DNA from: an uncultured Eubacteriales bacterium
GTDB taxonomy: Bacteria > Bacillota > Clostridia > Oscillospirales > Oscillospiraceae
Length of the DNA: 19,975 nt
Reading direction: 5' to 3'
NCBI GenBank assembly: GCA_905201305.1
Contig: CAJKNS010000010.1
Span: forward strand, 1 to 19,975
Under the pieces are notes generated by a model. It was not told the DNA's origin. It searched no databases and saw only the letters and a list, made by a program, of their open reading frames with translations. Below, one piece after another: positions 1 to 6,438 of the stretch. A program made the translations under genes and the position numbers. The stretch's first letter is position 1; each line of letters starts with the position of its first letter.

Positions 1-11
1 GGAGGTTTCCT

Positions 12-482
12 ATGGAACAATCCCACTCCTTTTCCGTCCGTGTAGAGCATCTTACGCCCGGTGAGGTCATGCAGTCCATGCGCCGGATGATGCTGAAAAC
101 CTATTTGATTCTCTGGGCTGCGGTGTATGCCGTGGTGCTGGCAGTGGCGCTTTTCCAACATCGTTTTTCCGTATTCACCTGGATCTGTCCGGGCATTATC
201 CTGATTCTGCTGGCGCTTGCCTATGAGTTCTCCGGCAGGAAAAACTACGGTCCCATGAAATACGACGAGGCAATCCTGGACTACACCTTTACGCCCGAGG
301 GCTACAGTCTGACCGTGGGCGAGCAAACTGCCACGTTCTCCTGGAAGCAGGCTGCCCTCCGCCGGACCCGCAGCGATTTTCTGCTGTATTCCGACAAGAA
401 AAATTCCTCCGTACTGCCCAAGCGCTGCCTGACGGAGGAGCAAACACGACAGCTTCTTATCTGGGCTGCCCAGAAAGCATAA
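12..482 (+). CDS. YcxB-like membrane protein (hypothetical)
   Basis: A 156-residue protein of unknown role. Two hydrophobic stretches at about residues 30-47 and 55-70 should form a membrane hairpin. The C-terminal half is soluble, with the alternating strand pattern and the SW-K...TRSDFLLY stretch typical of the YcxB-like C-terminal domain. A GGAGG motif at positions 1-5 lies just ahead of the ATG, so the start is well supported. The gene stands alone before the azlCD pair, and its upstream neighbour lies outside the window. Family assignment is by recognition of the pattern; no enzymatic residues are visible. Confidence 0.7.
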   Translation: MEQSHSFSVRVEHLTPGEVMQSMRRMMLKTYLILWAAVYAVVLAVALFQHRFSVFTWICPGIILILLALAYEFSGRKNYGPMKYDEAILDYTFTPEGYSLTVGEQTATFSWKQAALRRTRSDFLLYSDKKNSSVLPKRCLTEEQTRQLLIWAAQKA

Positions 483-526
483 TATTTCTATCAATCTTGT
501 ATGTTTTCTACAGATTTTGCAAAAAA

Positions 527-563
527 GCAGCCGGAAAGATTGGATTCCAGTCTTCCGGCTGTT
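527..563. terminator. Hairpin between the YcxB-like gene and azlC
   Basis: CAGCCGGAA (529-537, with one bulged A extending the stem) pairs with TTCCGGCTG (553-561). An A6 tract lies on the left side, which reads as a T-tract on the minus strand. No T-run follows on the plus strand, so as a terminator of the first gene it would be weak. It could equally be a structure in the azlC promoter region. Confidence 0.4.
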
Positions 564-567
564 GCGC

Positions 568-573
568 TATAAT
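568..573 (+). promoter_or_regulatory. Candidate -10 box for azlCD
   Basis: A perfect TATAAT lies 40 bases ahead of the azlC start. No good -35 hexamer is found at 16-18 bases; the position is occupied by the right side of the preceding hairpin. The promoter may therefore need an activator, or the match may be chance. Confidence 0.35.
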
Positions 574-600
574 AAATAGCATCACCGCGTTACCGCTGCA

Positions 601-606
601 AAGGAG
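601..606 (+). promoter_or_regulatory. Ribosome binding site fixing the azlC start
   Basis: AAGGAG ends 7 bases before the ATG at 614. The ATG at 608 is only 1 base away and is too close. This selects 614 as the start. Confidence 0.7.
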
Positions 607-613
607 CATGTGC

Positions 614-1300
614 ATGGATCGAAAAACCGTTCGCGCCGCATTTCAGGCAAGCCTTCCGGTTATGGCTGGCTATATTGTGCTGGGCATGGGCTTTGGCGTT
701 TTGCTTGCCGATCAGGGCTACAGCTGGGTTTGGGCGCTTTTGATGTCCGCCACCATCTATGCCGGCTCCATGCAGTATGCCGCTCTGGATCTGATCTCCG
801 GCGGCGCCAGCCTGATTACCTGCGCCCTGATGACATTGATGATCAACGCCCGGCATTTCTTCTATGGTCTGAGCATGCTGGACAAATATCAGGATGCCGG
901 GAAGAAAAAGCCCTATCTGATTTTCGCTCTGACCGATGAGACCTATTCTCTGGTTTGTACCTCCGCCCCTGAGGGCACCGATGCCACCGGCTATTACTTC
1001 TGGGTTTCCCTGCTGGATCAGATTTACTGGATCATCGGCAGCGTCATTGGCGGCGTATTGGGTCCCATTCTGCCCTTTGATTCCACCGGCATGGATTTTG
1101 CCATGCCCGCACTGTTTGTGGTGATTTTTGTGGAGCAGTGGCGCTCGGCAAAGCGTCATGTTCCTGCGCTGCTGGGTCTGGGTATTTCCCTGGGCTGCCT
1201 GCTGCTTCTGGGTCCCACGAACTTTGTTATTCCGTCCATGGTGCTGATTACCGTCGCCTTATGCGCCTGCCGCAGAGTATTGGAGGTGCAGCCGCAGTGA
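614..1300 (+). CDS. azlC: AzlC family branched-chain amino acid exporter, large subunit
   Basis: A 228-residue integral membrane protein, the usual size for AzlC, with about six hydrophobic helices and the early G-M-G-F-G-V and later NARHFFYG-type motifs of the family. AzlC works with the small AzlD subunit to export branched-chain amino acids or analogues through the cytoplasmic membrane; this function is from family knowledge. The reading frame is open further upstream to 497, but the AAGGAG site and family length favour the ATG at 614. The stop codon overlaps the GTG start of azlD (GTGA), so the two subunits are translationally coupled. Specific substrate is not shown. Confidence 0.88.
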   Translation: MDRKTVRAAFQASLPVMAGYIVLGMGFGVLLADQGYSWVWALLMSATIYAGSMQYAALDLISGGASLITCALMTLMINARHFFYGLSMLDKYQDAGKKKPYLIFALTDETYSLVCTSAPEGTDATGYYFWVSLLDQIYWIIGSVIGGVLGPILPFDSTGMDFAMPALFVVIFVEQWRSAKRHVPALLGLGISLGCLLLLGPTNFVIPSMVLITVALCACRRVLEVQPQ

Positions 1301-1620
1301 AATTCACCCTGATTCAAATTCTTGTAATGGCATCCGTCACCGCACTGCTGCGGTTTCTGCCCTTTCTGGTGTTTCCCGGCGGACGAAAGCGCCCCCAGAT
1401 CATCACCTATCTTGGCACCGTCCTGCCCTACAGCGTCATGGCAATGCTGGTGATCTACTGCCTGAAAAACGTATCGCTCATTGTCGCCCCCCATGGCATT
1501 CCGGAGCTTCTGGCTGTTGCCGCTGTGGTGGGACTGCACCTTTGGAAAAAGAACACTCTGCTGAGTATCTTCGGCGGAACCACCTTTTATATGATTCTGG
1601 TGCAAGTGGTGTTCGCATAA
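1297..1620 (+). CDS. azlD: AzlD family branched-chain amino acid exporter, small subunit
   Basis: A 107-residue membrane protein with three to four helices and the early TALLRFLPFLVF motif characteristic of AzlD. It is expected to form the export complex with AzlC. The start is a GTG that overlaps the azlC stop codon; GGAGG at 1282-1286 is 10 bases upstream, inside azlC. The open frame extends further upstream to 1138, but only in a shadow of azlC. A strong hairpin terminator follows directly after the stop. Confidence 0.87.
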   Translation: MKFTLIQILVMASVTALLRFLPFLVFPGGRKRPQIITYLGTVLPYSVMAMLVIYCLKNVSLIVAPHGIPELLAVAAVVGLHLWKKNTLLSIFGGTTFYMILVQVVFA

Positions 1621-1626
1621 TACAAC

Positions 1627-1667
1627 AATCCCCTGAAACAGACCGCAAATCTGCTTCAGGGGATTTT
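1627..1667. terminator. Bidirectional intrinsic terminator between azlD and the leftward radical SAM unit
   Basis: AATCCCCTGAA (1627-1637) pairs perfectly with TTCAGGGGATT (1655-1665), followed by TTTTCATATCTTTTT on the plus strand. It lies between convergent units (azlD rightward, radical SAM unit leftward) and can serve both. Confidence 0.85.
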
Positions 1668-1676
1668 CATATCTTT

Positions 1677-1763
1677 TTACAGCGCTGCCGTTCCCATATA
1701 ATCCGGGTCCTCCGGAGCTTCCTCCTGACCGAGCATTTTCTCCCGGTTGGTTCGCTGCCCCAT
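1677..1763 (-). CDS. Candidate 28-residue microprotein downstream of the radical SAM gene
   Basis: A short ATG-to-TAA frame begins 3 bases after the stop codon of the radical SAM gene. A GGGAGGA ribosome binding site lies across the last codons of that gene, 8 bases from the ATG, which would give translational coupling. The predicted peptide starts MGQRTNREKMLGQEEAPEDP, is acidic in the middle and has no cysteine. It ends 10 bases before the terminator, so the unit would be fully used. I do not recognise it. Its placement next to a radical SAM enzyme suggests, but does not show, a partner or substrate peptide. It may also be chance. Confidence 0.5.
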   Translation of the reverse strand: MGQRTNREKMLGQEEAPEDPDYMGTAAL

Positions 1764-1766
1764 CGG

Positions 1767-2369
1767 TTAATCCTCCCAGGGACGGATGCGATAAGTAGCT
1801 CCGATTTCCTGACAGATTGCCCGGCACTGCGTCTCTTCCTCGTGGGTGATGGTGGTATCTACGGTGGTCATAATCACCTTAATGCCCTGTGCCACGCACT
1901 TCTTTGCAAAGTCCAGCATCCCCGGGAACGCCTTGTCCCCAAACTGGCTGCGTACCAGCTTCTGATACTCTGCCGGATCGGGATCGTTCAGGGAAATGGA
2001 CACCACGTCGATGCAGCCCTTCAGCTCACCGGAGATATCATGTCCCGCAATCAGGCTGCCCTGACCGTTGGTGTTGACACGGATGGGCAGGGGGCACCAG
2101 GTTTTCAGCCACCGCGCTACCTCCAGCAGCACCGGCAGGGCACAGGTGGGCTCACCAAAGCCGCAGAACACAATCTCCTCAAACTGGCTCATATCCCATT
2201 TCCGGAATTCGTCCTCCACCTCCTGGACGGTAGGCTCCCGCTCCAGCCAAAGGCTGTGACTCTCCCCCACATGGTCCATGGTCTGCCGCAGACAGAACGT
2301 GCAGGCAGAGGAGCAGCGGTTGGTTAGGTTTACATAAATTCCATTATGGACACGATACAGAATTTCCAT
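1767..2369 (-). CDS. Radical SAM protein, TatD-associated type
   Basis: A 200-residue protein with the radical SAM [4Fe-4S] motif CX3CX2C near the N-terminus (Cys19, Cys23, Cys26 in NRCSSACTFC), then VFCGFGEPT, the glycine-rich SAM-contacting GGE-type motif, and VNTNGQG and SISLNDPD segments. Size and sequence fit the small radical SAM family often linked to TatD nuclease, whose reaction is unknown; no tatD is present here. AGGAG at 2379-2383 is 9 bases from the ATG at 2369 and only 3 from an upstream in-frame TTG at 2375, so the ATG is chosen. It begins 17 bases after the pyridoxamine kinase stop, so the two are probably co-transcribed. A possible microprotein follows. Confidence 0.83.
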   Translation of the reverse strand: MEILYRVHNGIYVNLTNRCSSACTFCLRQTMDHVGESHSLWLEREPTVQEVEDEFRKWDMSQFEEIVFCGFGEPTCALPVLLEVARWLKTWCPLPIRVNTNGQGSLIAGHDISGELKGCIDVVSISLNDPDPAEYQKLVRSQFGDKAFPGMLDFAKKCVAQGIKVIMTTVDTTITHEEETQCRAICQEIGATYRIRPWED

Positions 2370-2378
2370 GGTCAAAGA

Positions 2379-2383
2379 CTCCT
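2379..2383 (-). promoter_or_regulatory. Ribosome binding site selecting the ATG start of the radical SAM gene
   Basis: On the minus strand this reads AGGAG and sits 9 bases before the ATG at 2369. It falls between the kinase stop codon and the radical SAM start, consistent with an operon. Confidence 0.65.
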
Positions 2384-2386
2384 ATC

Positions 2387-3217
2387 TTAAAAATGCAGCT
2401 GATGAATGACCTCTTCAAAGCATACCCCATCGGTGGTGGGGATATCCAGCTCAGAAGACCGCTTCAAGCAGGTGCGGATAAATCCGGCAGCCGTCCGAAC
2501 GCTTTTGGCAAAGGGTACGCCATGAACCGCGCCTGCTGCCACAATCGAGGAAAACACATCGCCGGTACCCGAGCGCTGGGGTGCAATCCGCAATGTCCGC
2601 TGTACCGAGGGTCCATTGTCCCGCTCGTAGCAGTAGTTTTCCAGGAACGAGCCCCGGGATACTCCGGTGATTACCACCTTGTCCGGTCCCCGGTCGCAGA
2701 GCTTCTGCGCCAATGTCAGCAGCTCCGCCTCGGTAAAATGCTCCTGATATGGGGTGCCGGTCAGGATGCAGGCTTCAGTCACATTGGGGGTGAGAATATC
2801 CGCATATTGCACCAGCCGCCCGATGCCCTGACAGAGCTCCTGGGTATAGGTGGCGTAGAGCTTTCCATAGTCGCCCATCACTGGGTCCACAATCACCGTG
2901 GTGCGCTGGGTGGTAAACTCCTTCAGGAACTGCTCCACCAGCTCAATCTGCCGCGCGGAACCCAAAAAACCCGTAAGGATTCCCTCGAATTCCAGATCGA
3001 GCTTCTTCCATTCCGCCATATAGGGCGCCATGGAATCGGTAAAGTCCTTTACATAAAAGCTCTCAAAGCCCGTATGGTCGGAAAAAATCGCCGTGGGCAG
3101 GGGACAGCACTGAATCCCCAAATGGGAAATCAGCGGCAGTGCCACCGCAATGGAGCACCTGCCAAAGCCGGAAAGATCGTTGATAACCGCTATTTTTTTC
3201 TGGTGATTATGGGACAA
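2387..3217 (-). CDS. pdxK: Pyridoxamine/pyridoxal kinase
   Basis: A 276-residue ribokinase-superfamily protein that should phosphorylate pyridoxal or pyridoxamine with ATP in the cytoplasm, feeding pyridoxal phosphate salvage. Seen in the sequence: N-terminal KKIAVINDLSGFGRCS substrate region, VIVDPVMGDYGKLY, the LTPNVTEA segment, and the C-terminal ATP/anion-hole motif SGTGD with the expected catalytic base Asp220. The frame runs to an ATG at 3295, but the extra N-terminus overlaps a hairpin and lacks family character. The TTG at 3217, with a GGGGG site 9 bases upstream, gives the normal length. pdxK/pdxY/thiD-like enzymes overlap in sequence; the VINDLSGFGRCS pattern favours the pyridoxamine kinase group. 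A PLP-dependent SufS-like enzyme lies elsewhere in the window, but no link is shown. Confidence 0.85.
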   Translation of the reverse strand: MSHNHQKKIAVINDLSGFGRCSIAVALPLISHLGIQCCPLPTAIFSDHTGFESFYVKDFTDSMAPYMAEWKKLDLEFEGILTGFLGSARQIELVEQFLKEFTTQRTTVIVDPVMGDYGKLYATYTQELCQGIGRLVQYADILTPNVTEACILTGTPYQEHFTEAELLTLAQKLCDRGPDKVVITGVSRGSFLENYCYERDNGPSVQRTLRIAPQRSGTGDVFSSIVAAGAVHGVPFAKSVRTAAGFIRTCLKRSSELDIPTTDGVCFEEVIHQLHF

Positions 3218-3226
3218 GGGATGGTT

Positions 3227-3231
3227 CCCCC
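3227..3231 (-). promoter_or_regulatory. Ribosome binding site supporting the TTG start of the kinase gene
   Basis: The minus strand reads AAAGGGGG, ending 9 bases before the TTG at 3217. It is a weaker Shine-Dalgarno match than the AGGAGG sites elsewhere in the window. It is the only purine-rich site placed to start the conserved kinase N-terminus. Confidence 0.5.
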
Positions 3232-3243
3232 TTTCAGAATTCT

Positions 3244-3282
3244 TCCAAAGAAAACGCCAAAGGCTCCCCCATAAGGGGGAGC
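3244..3282 (-). terminator. Hairpin upstream of the kinase gene, terminator-like on the minus strand
   Basis: GCTCCCCC (3263-3270) pairs perfectly with GGGGGAGC (3275-3282) around a 4-base loop. On the minus strand the stem is followed by CCTTTGGCGTTTTCTTT, a U-rich tail. It could end transcripts from the PucR-type gene or attenuate the kinase operon, whose start is 46 bases further along. Confidence 0.6.
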
Positions 3283-3619
3283 AATGACAACGCATTCAAG
3301 GTTAGATGCCAATCGTTTTTAGGCAATATCGCGCAAATCGGCAAGAGAGTCTGACGAGAGATTTTTCGTCAGAAAAGGTGTAAAACCGCAGGAATACTTT
3401 GTGTATTTCAAGGGTTTACTAACGCATTTCTGGCGAAAAAGATCTTGGGGACCCCGCCAAAGCCCAGCGTCAGCGGGTTTGGTGGGGTAAGGAGGAGTCC
3501 CACAAGGGGATTTCCTTCGGGCACAGCGGAGCGACTGAGCTTTTGCCCCCCAAAGGGCAAAACGAAGGATACGAAGCTTGCGACGACGCAATCCGCAGAC
3601 GCATTTGTGCGGTGTTGCC
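3283..3619. repeat. Non-coding stretch rich in inverted repeats, possible dispersed repeat element
   Basis: No convincing gene lies here. Several inverted repeats are visible: TCTGACGA (3350-3357) with TCGTCAGA (3366-3373); an outer pair CCCCGCCAAA and TTTGGTGGGG around 3451-3489; and TTTTGCCC (3541-3548) with GGGCAAAA (3555-3562). A 131-codon minus-strand frame crosses the region and runs into the PucR-type gene out of frame; it looks spurious. The composition, unlike that of the flanking genes, and the string of hairpins resemble intergenic repeat elements scattered through Clostridia genomes. That this is multicopy is inference. Confidence 0.45.
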
Positions 3620-5221
3620 TTAGGAATGTTCCGTCTCGGAGGGATCCGGCATACCGTACAGCTCCAGCAGCAGGAAGGACATCTCCAGACCCACGCGGGT
3701 GCCGTGGTCGTCAAGGCTCAAATCCATCAGCTGCTCAATGCGGCTGATGCGGTAGATTACATTGTTCCGGTGCATATGCAGCACCTGACCCGTCTCTGTG
3801 GCCTTCCGCTCATACCAGAGATAGGTGCGGAGTAATTGCAGATTGTTGGTGTTGTGCTGCTGGTCGTAGGCATAGAGCGTCTGGAGACCCTTGTAGTAAA
3901 CGCTGTCCCGCCAGTTCTCTTCGTTGCAAGGGCTTTCGCCTAAGAGCCCGTGGAGTACCCGGGATTGGAAGGTACATAGTGGGGATGCCTCCGGAAGCTC
4001 CATGAGACTGTGGAGAAATTCCGTACCCCGCAGCGTGCCGCTGTATTTCAGGGCCAACGATGCCTGCGCATAAGCCCGCTGGAGATGCTCCAGTCCGGTA
4101 AAATCATCGCTGAGACCGCATCGTGCCTGATGGCGGGAGAGAAAATGGATAAGATGCTCCTCCGGAATCCCGATTCCCCCGTTTTGTCGAAGATGCATCA
4201 GCGCCAGCACCGACTGCTCATAGACCAGCACCTGACTGCCCGGAACCAGTTCAGACAGCTCCCGACCTATGCGCCCCAGCGCCATTTCCATGCCATCTCC
4301 CACAGACAGCCGCATCAGGCGGAACTGCCCCGTAGTTCTCAGCCCCAAATACTGCGCGCGCTCCATGATGTCCATGGGGCTGGTCAGAGCGCCGGTCAGC
4401 AGATCCTGAAAGAACGTGTCGTAGTTGTGGCTCAGGGCGTTTTTGTCCTTCCAGTTCCGTTCGGCATAGATGGCCAAAATATCGGTCAGGATGGTGAACA
4501 GCTCCAATAGACCATCGGACAGAGGATGATGGTCGCAAACCATTACCACATGGGTAAAATAGGTGTTCCGGAACCGAAAGACCTTGTTGACCAAAATATA
4601 TTGGCTCATGGTTTTGCTGTCGTTAATCAGCAGGGACTGGGCATTGTTCCAGACCTCAAACCGATGATTTTGCCGAAACAGCTGCAAGGTGGACTCCGGG
4701 TGATAGCCAAACTCCGCCAGGGCCAGGCTCATGGGATCGTCGGTTTCGATGTGGGTAGTGCGGGCCAATAGCGTAAAGGCGGAATCCGAGATATTGATGG
4801 TGTTGCCGATGATCGGTTCGCTGAGCTCCAGAATGGTTTGCAGTCCGGCTTCGTGAATCAGGGCGTCCTGCATCTTACGGTACCATTCGCTGACCCGGTT
4901 GAAAATCTCCTGCACGGTGTTGAGCAGCAGCTCGGTTTCCATGTTCTCGTTGACAATAATCATTCCTTGCAGGCGCTCATCGGTTTCCTGCCCATCGGTG
5001 ATGCGGTCCCGAATACAGAGATAAAAGCGATCCGGCACGGCAGAAGAGGCGCGGAGGGCATCGGAAAGGCGGCAGACGTGCAGCAGATCCTTCCGCATGA
5101 CGCGGTAATCTCGCGGCAGCAGCGCCCCCCGGCAGAATACTTTTTCCGCCGGGTCGTCAATATGGACCTCCAGCGGCAGGGAACGAAGCTGATCGAGGAT
5201 GATGTTCAAGGATAGATTCAT
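3620..5221 (-). CDS. PucR/CdaR-type transcriptional regulator
   Basis: A 533-residue cytoplasmic regulator. The C-terminal 65 residues (about 460-525) carry the PucR-type helix-turn-helix: a YLWYERKATETGQVLHMHRN segment followed by NVIYRISRIEQLMDLSLDD and a hydrophobic last helix. The centre (about 270-400) resembles the degenerate GGDEF-like region of CdaR proteins, and the N-terminal half is a variable sensing region. The family usually responds to small metabolites such as purines, sugar acids or amino acids; the effector here is unknown. The start ATG has only a weak GGCGGA-type binding site. Its own promoter lies 58 bases upstream, with an inverted repeat on the -10 that suggests autoregulation. 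Confidence 0.85.
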   Translation of the reverse strand: MNLSLNIILDQLRSLPLEVHIDDPAEKVFCRGALLPRDYRVMRKDLLHVCRLSDALRASSAVPDRFYLCIRDRITDGQETDERLQGMIIVNENMETELLLNTVQEIFNRVSEWYRKMQDALIHEAGLQTILELSEPIIGNTINISDSAFTLLARTTHIETDDPMSLALAEFGYHPESTLQLFRQNHRFEVWNNAQSLLINDSKTMSQYILVNKVFRFRNTYFTHVVMVCDHHPLSDGLLELFTILTDILAIYAERNWKDKNALSHNYDTFFQDLLTGALTSPMDIMERAQYLGLRTTGQFRLMRLSVGDGMEMALGRIGRELSELVPGSQVLVYEQSVLALMHLRQNGGIGIPEEHLIHFLSRHQARCGLSDDFTGLEHLQRAYAQASLALKYSGTLRGTEFLHSLMELPEASPLCTFQSRVLHGLLGESPCNEENWRDSVYYKGLQTLYAYDQQHNTNNLQLLRTYLWYERKATETGQVLHMHRNNVIYRISRIEQLMDLSLDDHGTRVGLEMSFLLLELYGMPDPSETEHS

Positions 5222-5259
5222 AGATAATCCGCCGCCAATCTTATGTAATGATTTCTAAA

Positions 5260-5279
5260 TAGTATTGAAACATATACTA
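5260..5279 (-). promoter_or_regulatory. Inverted repeat overlapping the promoter of the PucR-type gene
   Basis: TAGTAT (5260-5265) and ATACTA (5274-5279) form a perfect inverted repeat with an 8-base spacer, touching the -10 box and covering the likely transcription start. It is a candidate operator; the bound protein is inferred to be the adjacent regulator. Confidence 0.4.
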
Positions 5280-5306
5280 TTATACAGGATTCATTTTGAA
5301 ATGCAA
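5279..5306 (-). promoter_or_regulatory. Sigma-A-type promoter of the PucR-type gene
   Basis: On the minus strand TTGCAT (5306-5301), a 16-base spacer and a perfect TATAAT (5284-5279) lie about 58 bases before the start codon. This suggests the gene has its own promoter and is not only read through from the LysR gene. Confidence 0.65.
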
Positions 5307-5371
5307 GTGTGATAAAAGTGGCGGTTTTGAGATTGTTATTTTCCGGCACAGACTTTTGTTATCCTACGAAA

Positions 5372-6259
5372 TCAATTCCCCAAATGCACAAGTCCGCTCT
5401 GGGCAATTTTCTGAATCAGCGCGCTAATTTCCTCCCGGGGATGTTCCCGGCAGATACAGACGATTTCCGCATGAGCCTCCGGGAATGGAACTGGCCAATA
5501 ATGGAGATTCGGGGCATCGTGCCCTTCAATGACCTTTGTCAGCAGCGCAAAGCCCTCCCCCAGTTCCAGCCGCACCATCAGGGTGCTGATATCCGGGCAG
5601 GCCACGACCTTGGAAAATGGTATTTTCCTCCCCCACTGCTCGATGCCGGAGAGCACATTGTCATTGGGCAGAGTCAGCTGCGTATGGGCGGCCAGGTCTT
5701 GAAGTGTAATGGTGTCTTGCTTAGCCAGGGGATGCCGCGTAGAATAGACCACCTGGAACTGCTTCTGCTGTAAAACCGTGGTGTGGATGCCAGGCCAAAA
5801 CCGCCAGTCGTTGGAAGTGGTCACGCAAAAATCCAGCCGGTCATCCAGAAGGCTGTTCCGCAGCGCCACAAAATCCAGCAGGCGAATATCCAGCGCCAGC
5901 TCTGGGCAGTGCTTCATAAGATAGTCGGTGACGGGCAGAATGATATCCTTTCGGGACAGAGAAGAGAGGAAGCCAACCCGAAGCAGGGATTTCCCGGAAC
6001 TGTTTAATTCTCTGGCCTTGCGGATGTCGCTGCGGATCTGCCGATTAATCTGGGTAAAGGAATCCCGCAGGAGGCTACCTGCCGGGGTCAATGTGACCTG
6101 CCGCGTGGTGCGGTAGAACAGGCGTAGTCCCAATTCCTGCTCCAGAGATGCAATCTGCTTGGTAACTGCCTGCTGGCTGATATAGAGATTCCGGGCGGCG
6201 GTGGAAAAGCTCAGACAGTTTGCCACCTCCAAAAATGTTTGAATGCGCTGCTGCAGCAT
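5372..6259 (-). CDS. LysR family transcriptional regulator, divergent from the isomerase operon
   Basis: A 295-residue LysR-type regulator. Residues 1-60 hold the winged helix-turn-helix (FLEVANCLSFSTAARNLYIS, QQAVTKQIASLEQELG, LFYRTTRQVTLTPAG). Residues 90-295 form the effector-binding domain, starting LLRVGFLSSL. AGGAGG at 6268-6273 is 8 bases from the ATG. Transcribed away from the isomerase-desulfurase operon, it is the natural candidate to control that operon; LysR proteins typically do so at T-N11-A sites in such divergent regions. A CTAT-N7-ATAG site lies between the gene and the shared control region. The effector is unknown. Confidence 0.88.
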   Translation of the reverse strand: MLQQRIQTFLEVANCLSFSTAARNLYISQQAVTKQIASLEQELGLRLFYRTTRQVTLTPAGSLLRDSFTQINRQIRSDIRKARELNSSGKSLLRVGFLSSLSRKDIILPVTDYLMKHCPELALDIRLLDFVALRNSLLDDRLDFCVTTSNDWRFWPGIHTTVLQQKQFQVVYSTRHPLAKQDTITLQDLAAHTQLTLPNDNVLSGIEQWGRKIPFSKVVACPDISTLMVRLELGEGFALLTKVIEGHDAPNLHYWPVPFPEAHAEIVCICREHPREEISALIQKIAQSGLVHLGN

Positions 6260-6276
6260 TGGCGATACCTCCTATA

Positions 6277-6297
6277 ATCCTATCAAATTCATAGGAT
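6277..6297. promoter_or_regulatory. LysR-type binding site (ATCCTAT-N7-ATAGGAT)
   Basis: A perfect 7-base inverted repeat with a 7-base spacer contains the CTAT-N7-ATAG, T-N11-A architecture of LysR boxes. It lies 18 bases ahead of the LysR start, where it would support autoregulation. Binding is inferred. Confidence 0.6.
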
Positions 6298-6341
6298 ATA
6301 CAATTTCAAAGCGTTAATAAAACTAATATCATCATATAATA

Positions 6342-6356
6342 ACAATTATAAATTGT
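6342..6356. promoter_or_regulatory. Palindrome ACAATT-ATA-AATTGT in the divergent control region
   Basis: A perfect 6-base inverted repeat with a 3-base centre, upstream of the isomerase promoter. Its ATTATAAATT core (6345-6354) recurs exactly 70 bases downstream at 6415-6424, right against the ribosome binding site of the isomerase gene. Either could be a second regulator site, or a reflection of the local AT richness. Confidence 0.4.
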
Positions 6357-6367
6357 AAATAAGAAAA

Positions 6368-6404
6368 ACCATTGTTTCTCTTTCTGAGATGGTCTCGTTA
6401 TAAT
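6368..6404 (+). promoter_or_regulatory. Promoter region of the isomerase operon
   Basis: A perfect TATAAT at 6399-6404 lies 34 bases ahead of the ATG. There is no consensus -35 at the right distance. The -35 zone instead lies within an imperfect inverted repeat with ACCAT (6368-6372) and ATGGT (6389-6393). This is the pattern of an activator-dependent promoter, as expected for LysR control. Confidence 0.55.
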
Positions 6405-6438
6405 GAAATTACAGATTATAAATTAGGAGGAAGAAATT

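Noticed and set aside
2393..3274. Plus-strand open frame of 293 codons opposite the pyridoxamine kinase
   Set aside because: The kinase on the minus strand has catalytic motifs; the opposite frame has none.
3319..3714. 131-codon minus-strand frame across the hairpin-rich intergenic stretch
   Set aside because: It overlaps the PucR-type gene out of frame, is Arg/Cys/Pro-rich and has no ribosome binding site; better explained as a repeat element.
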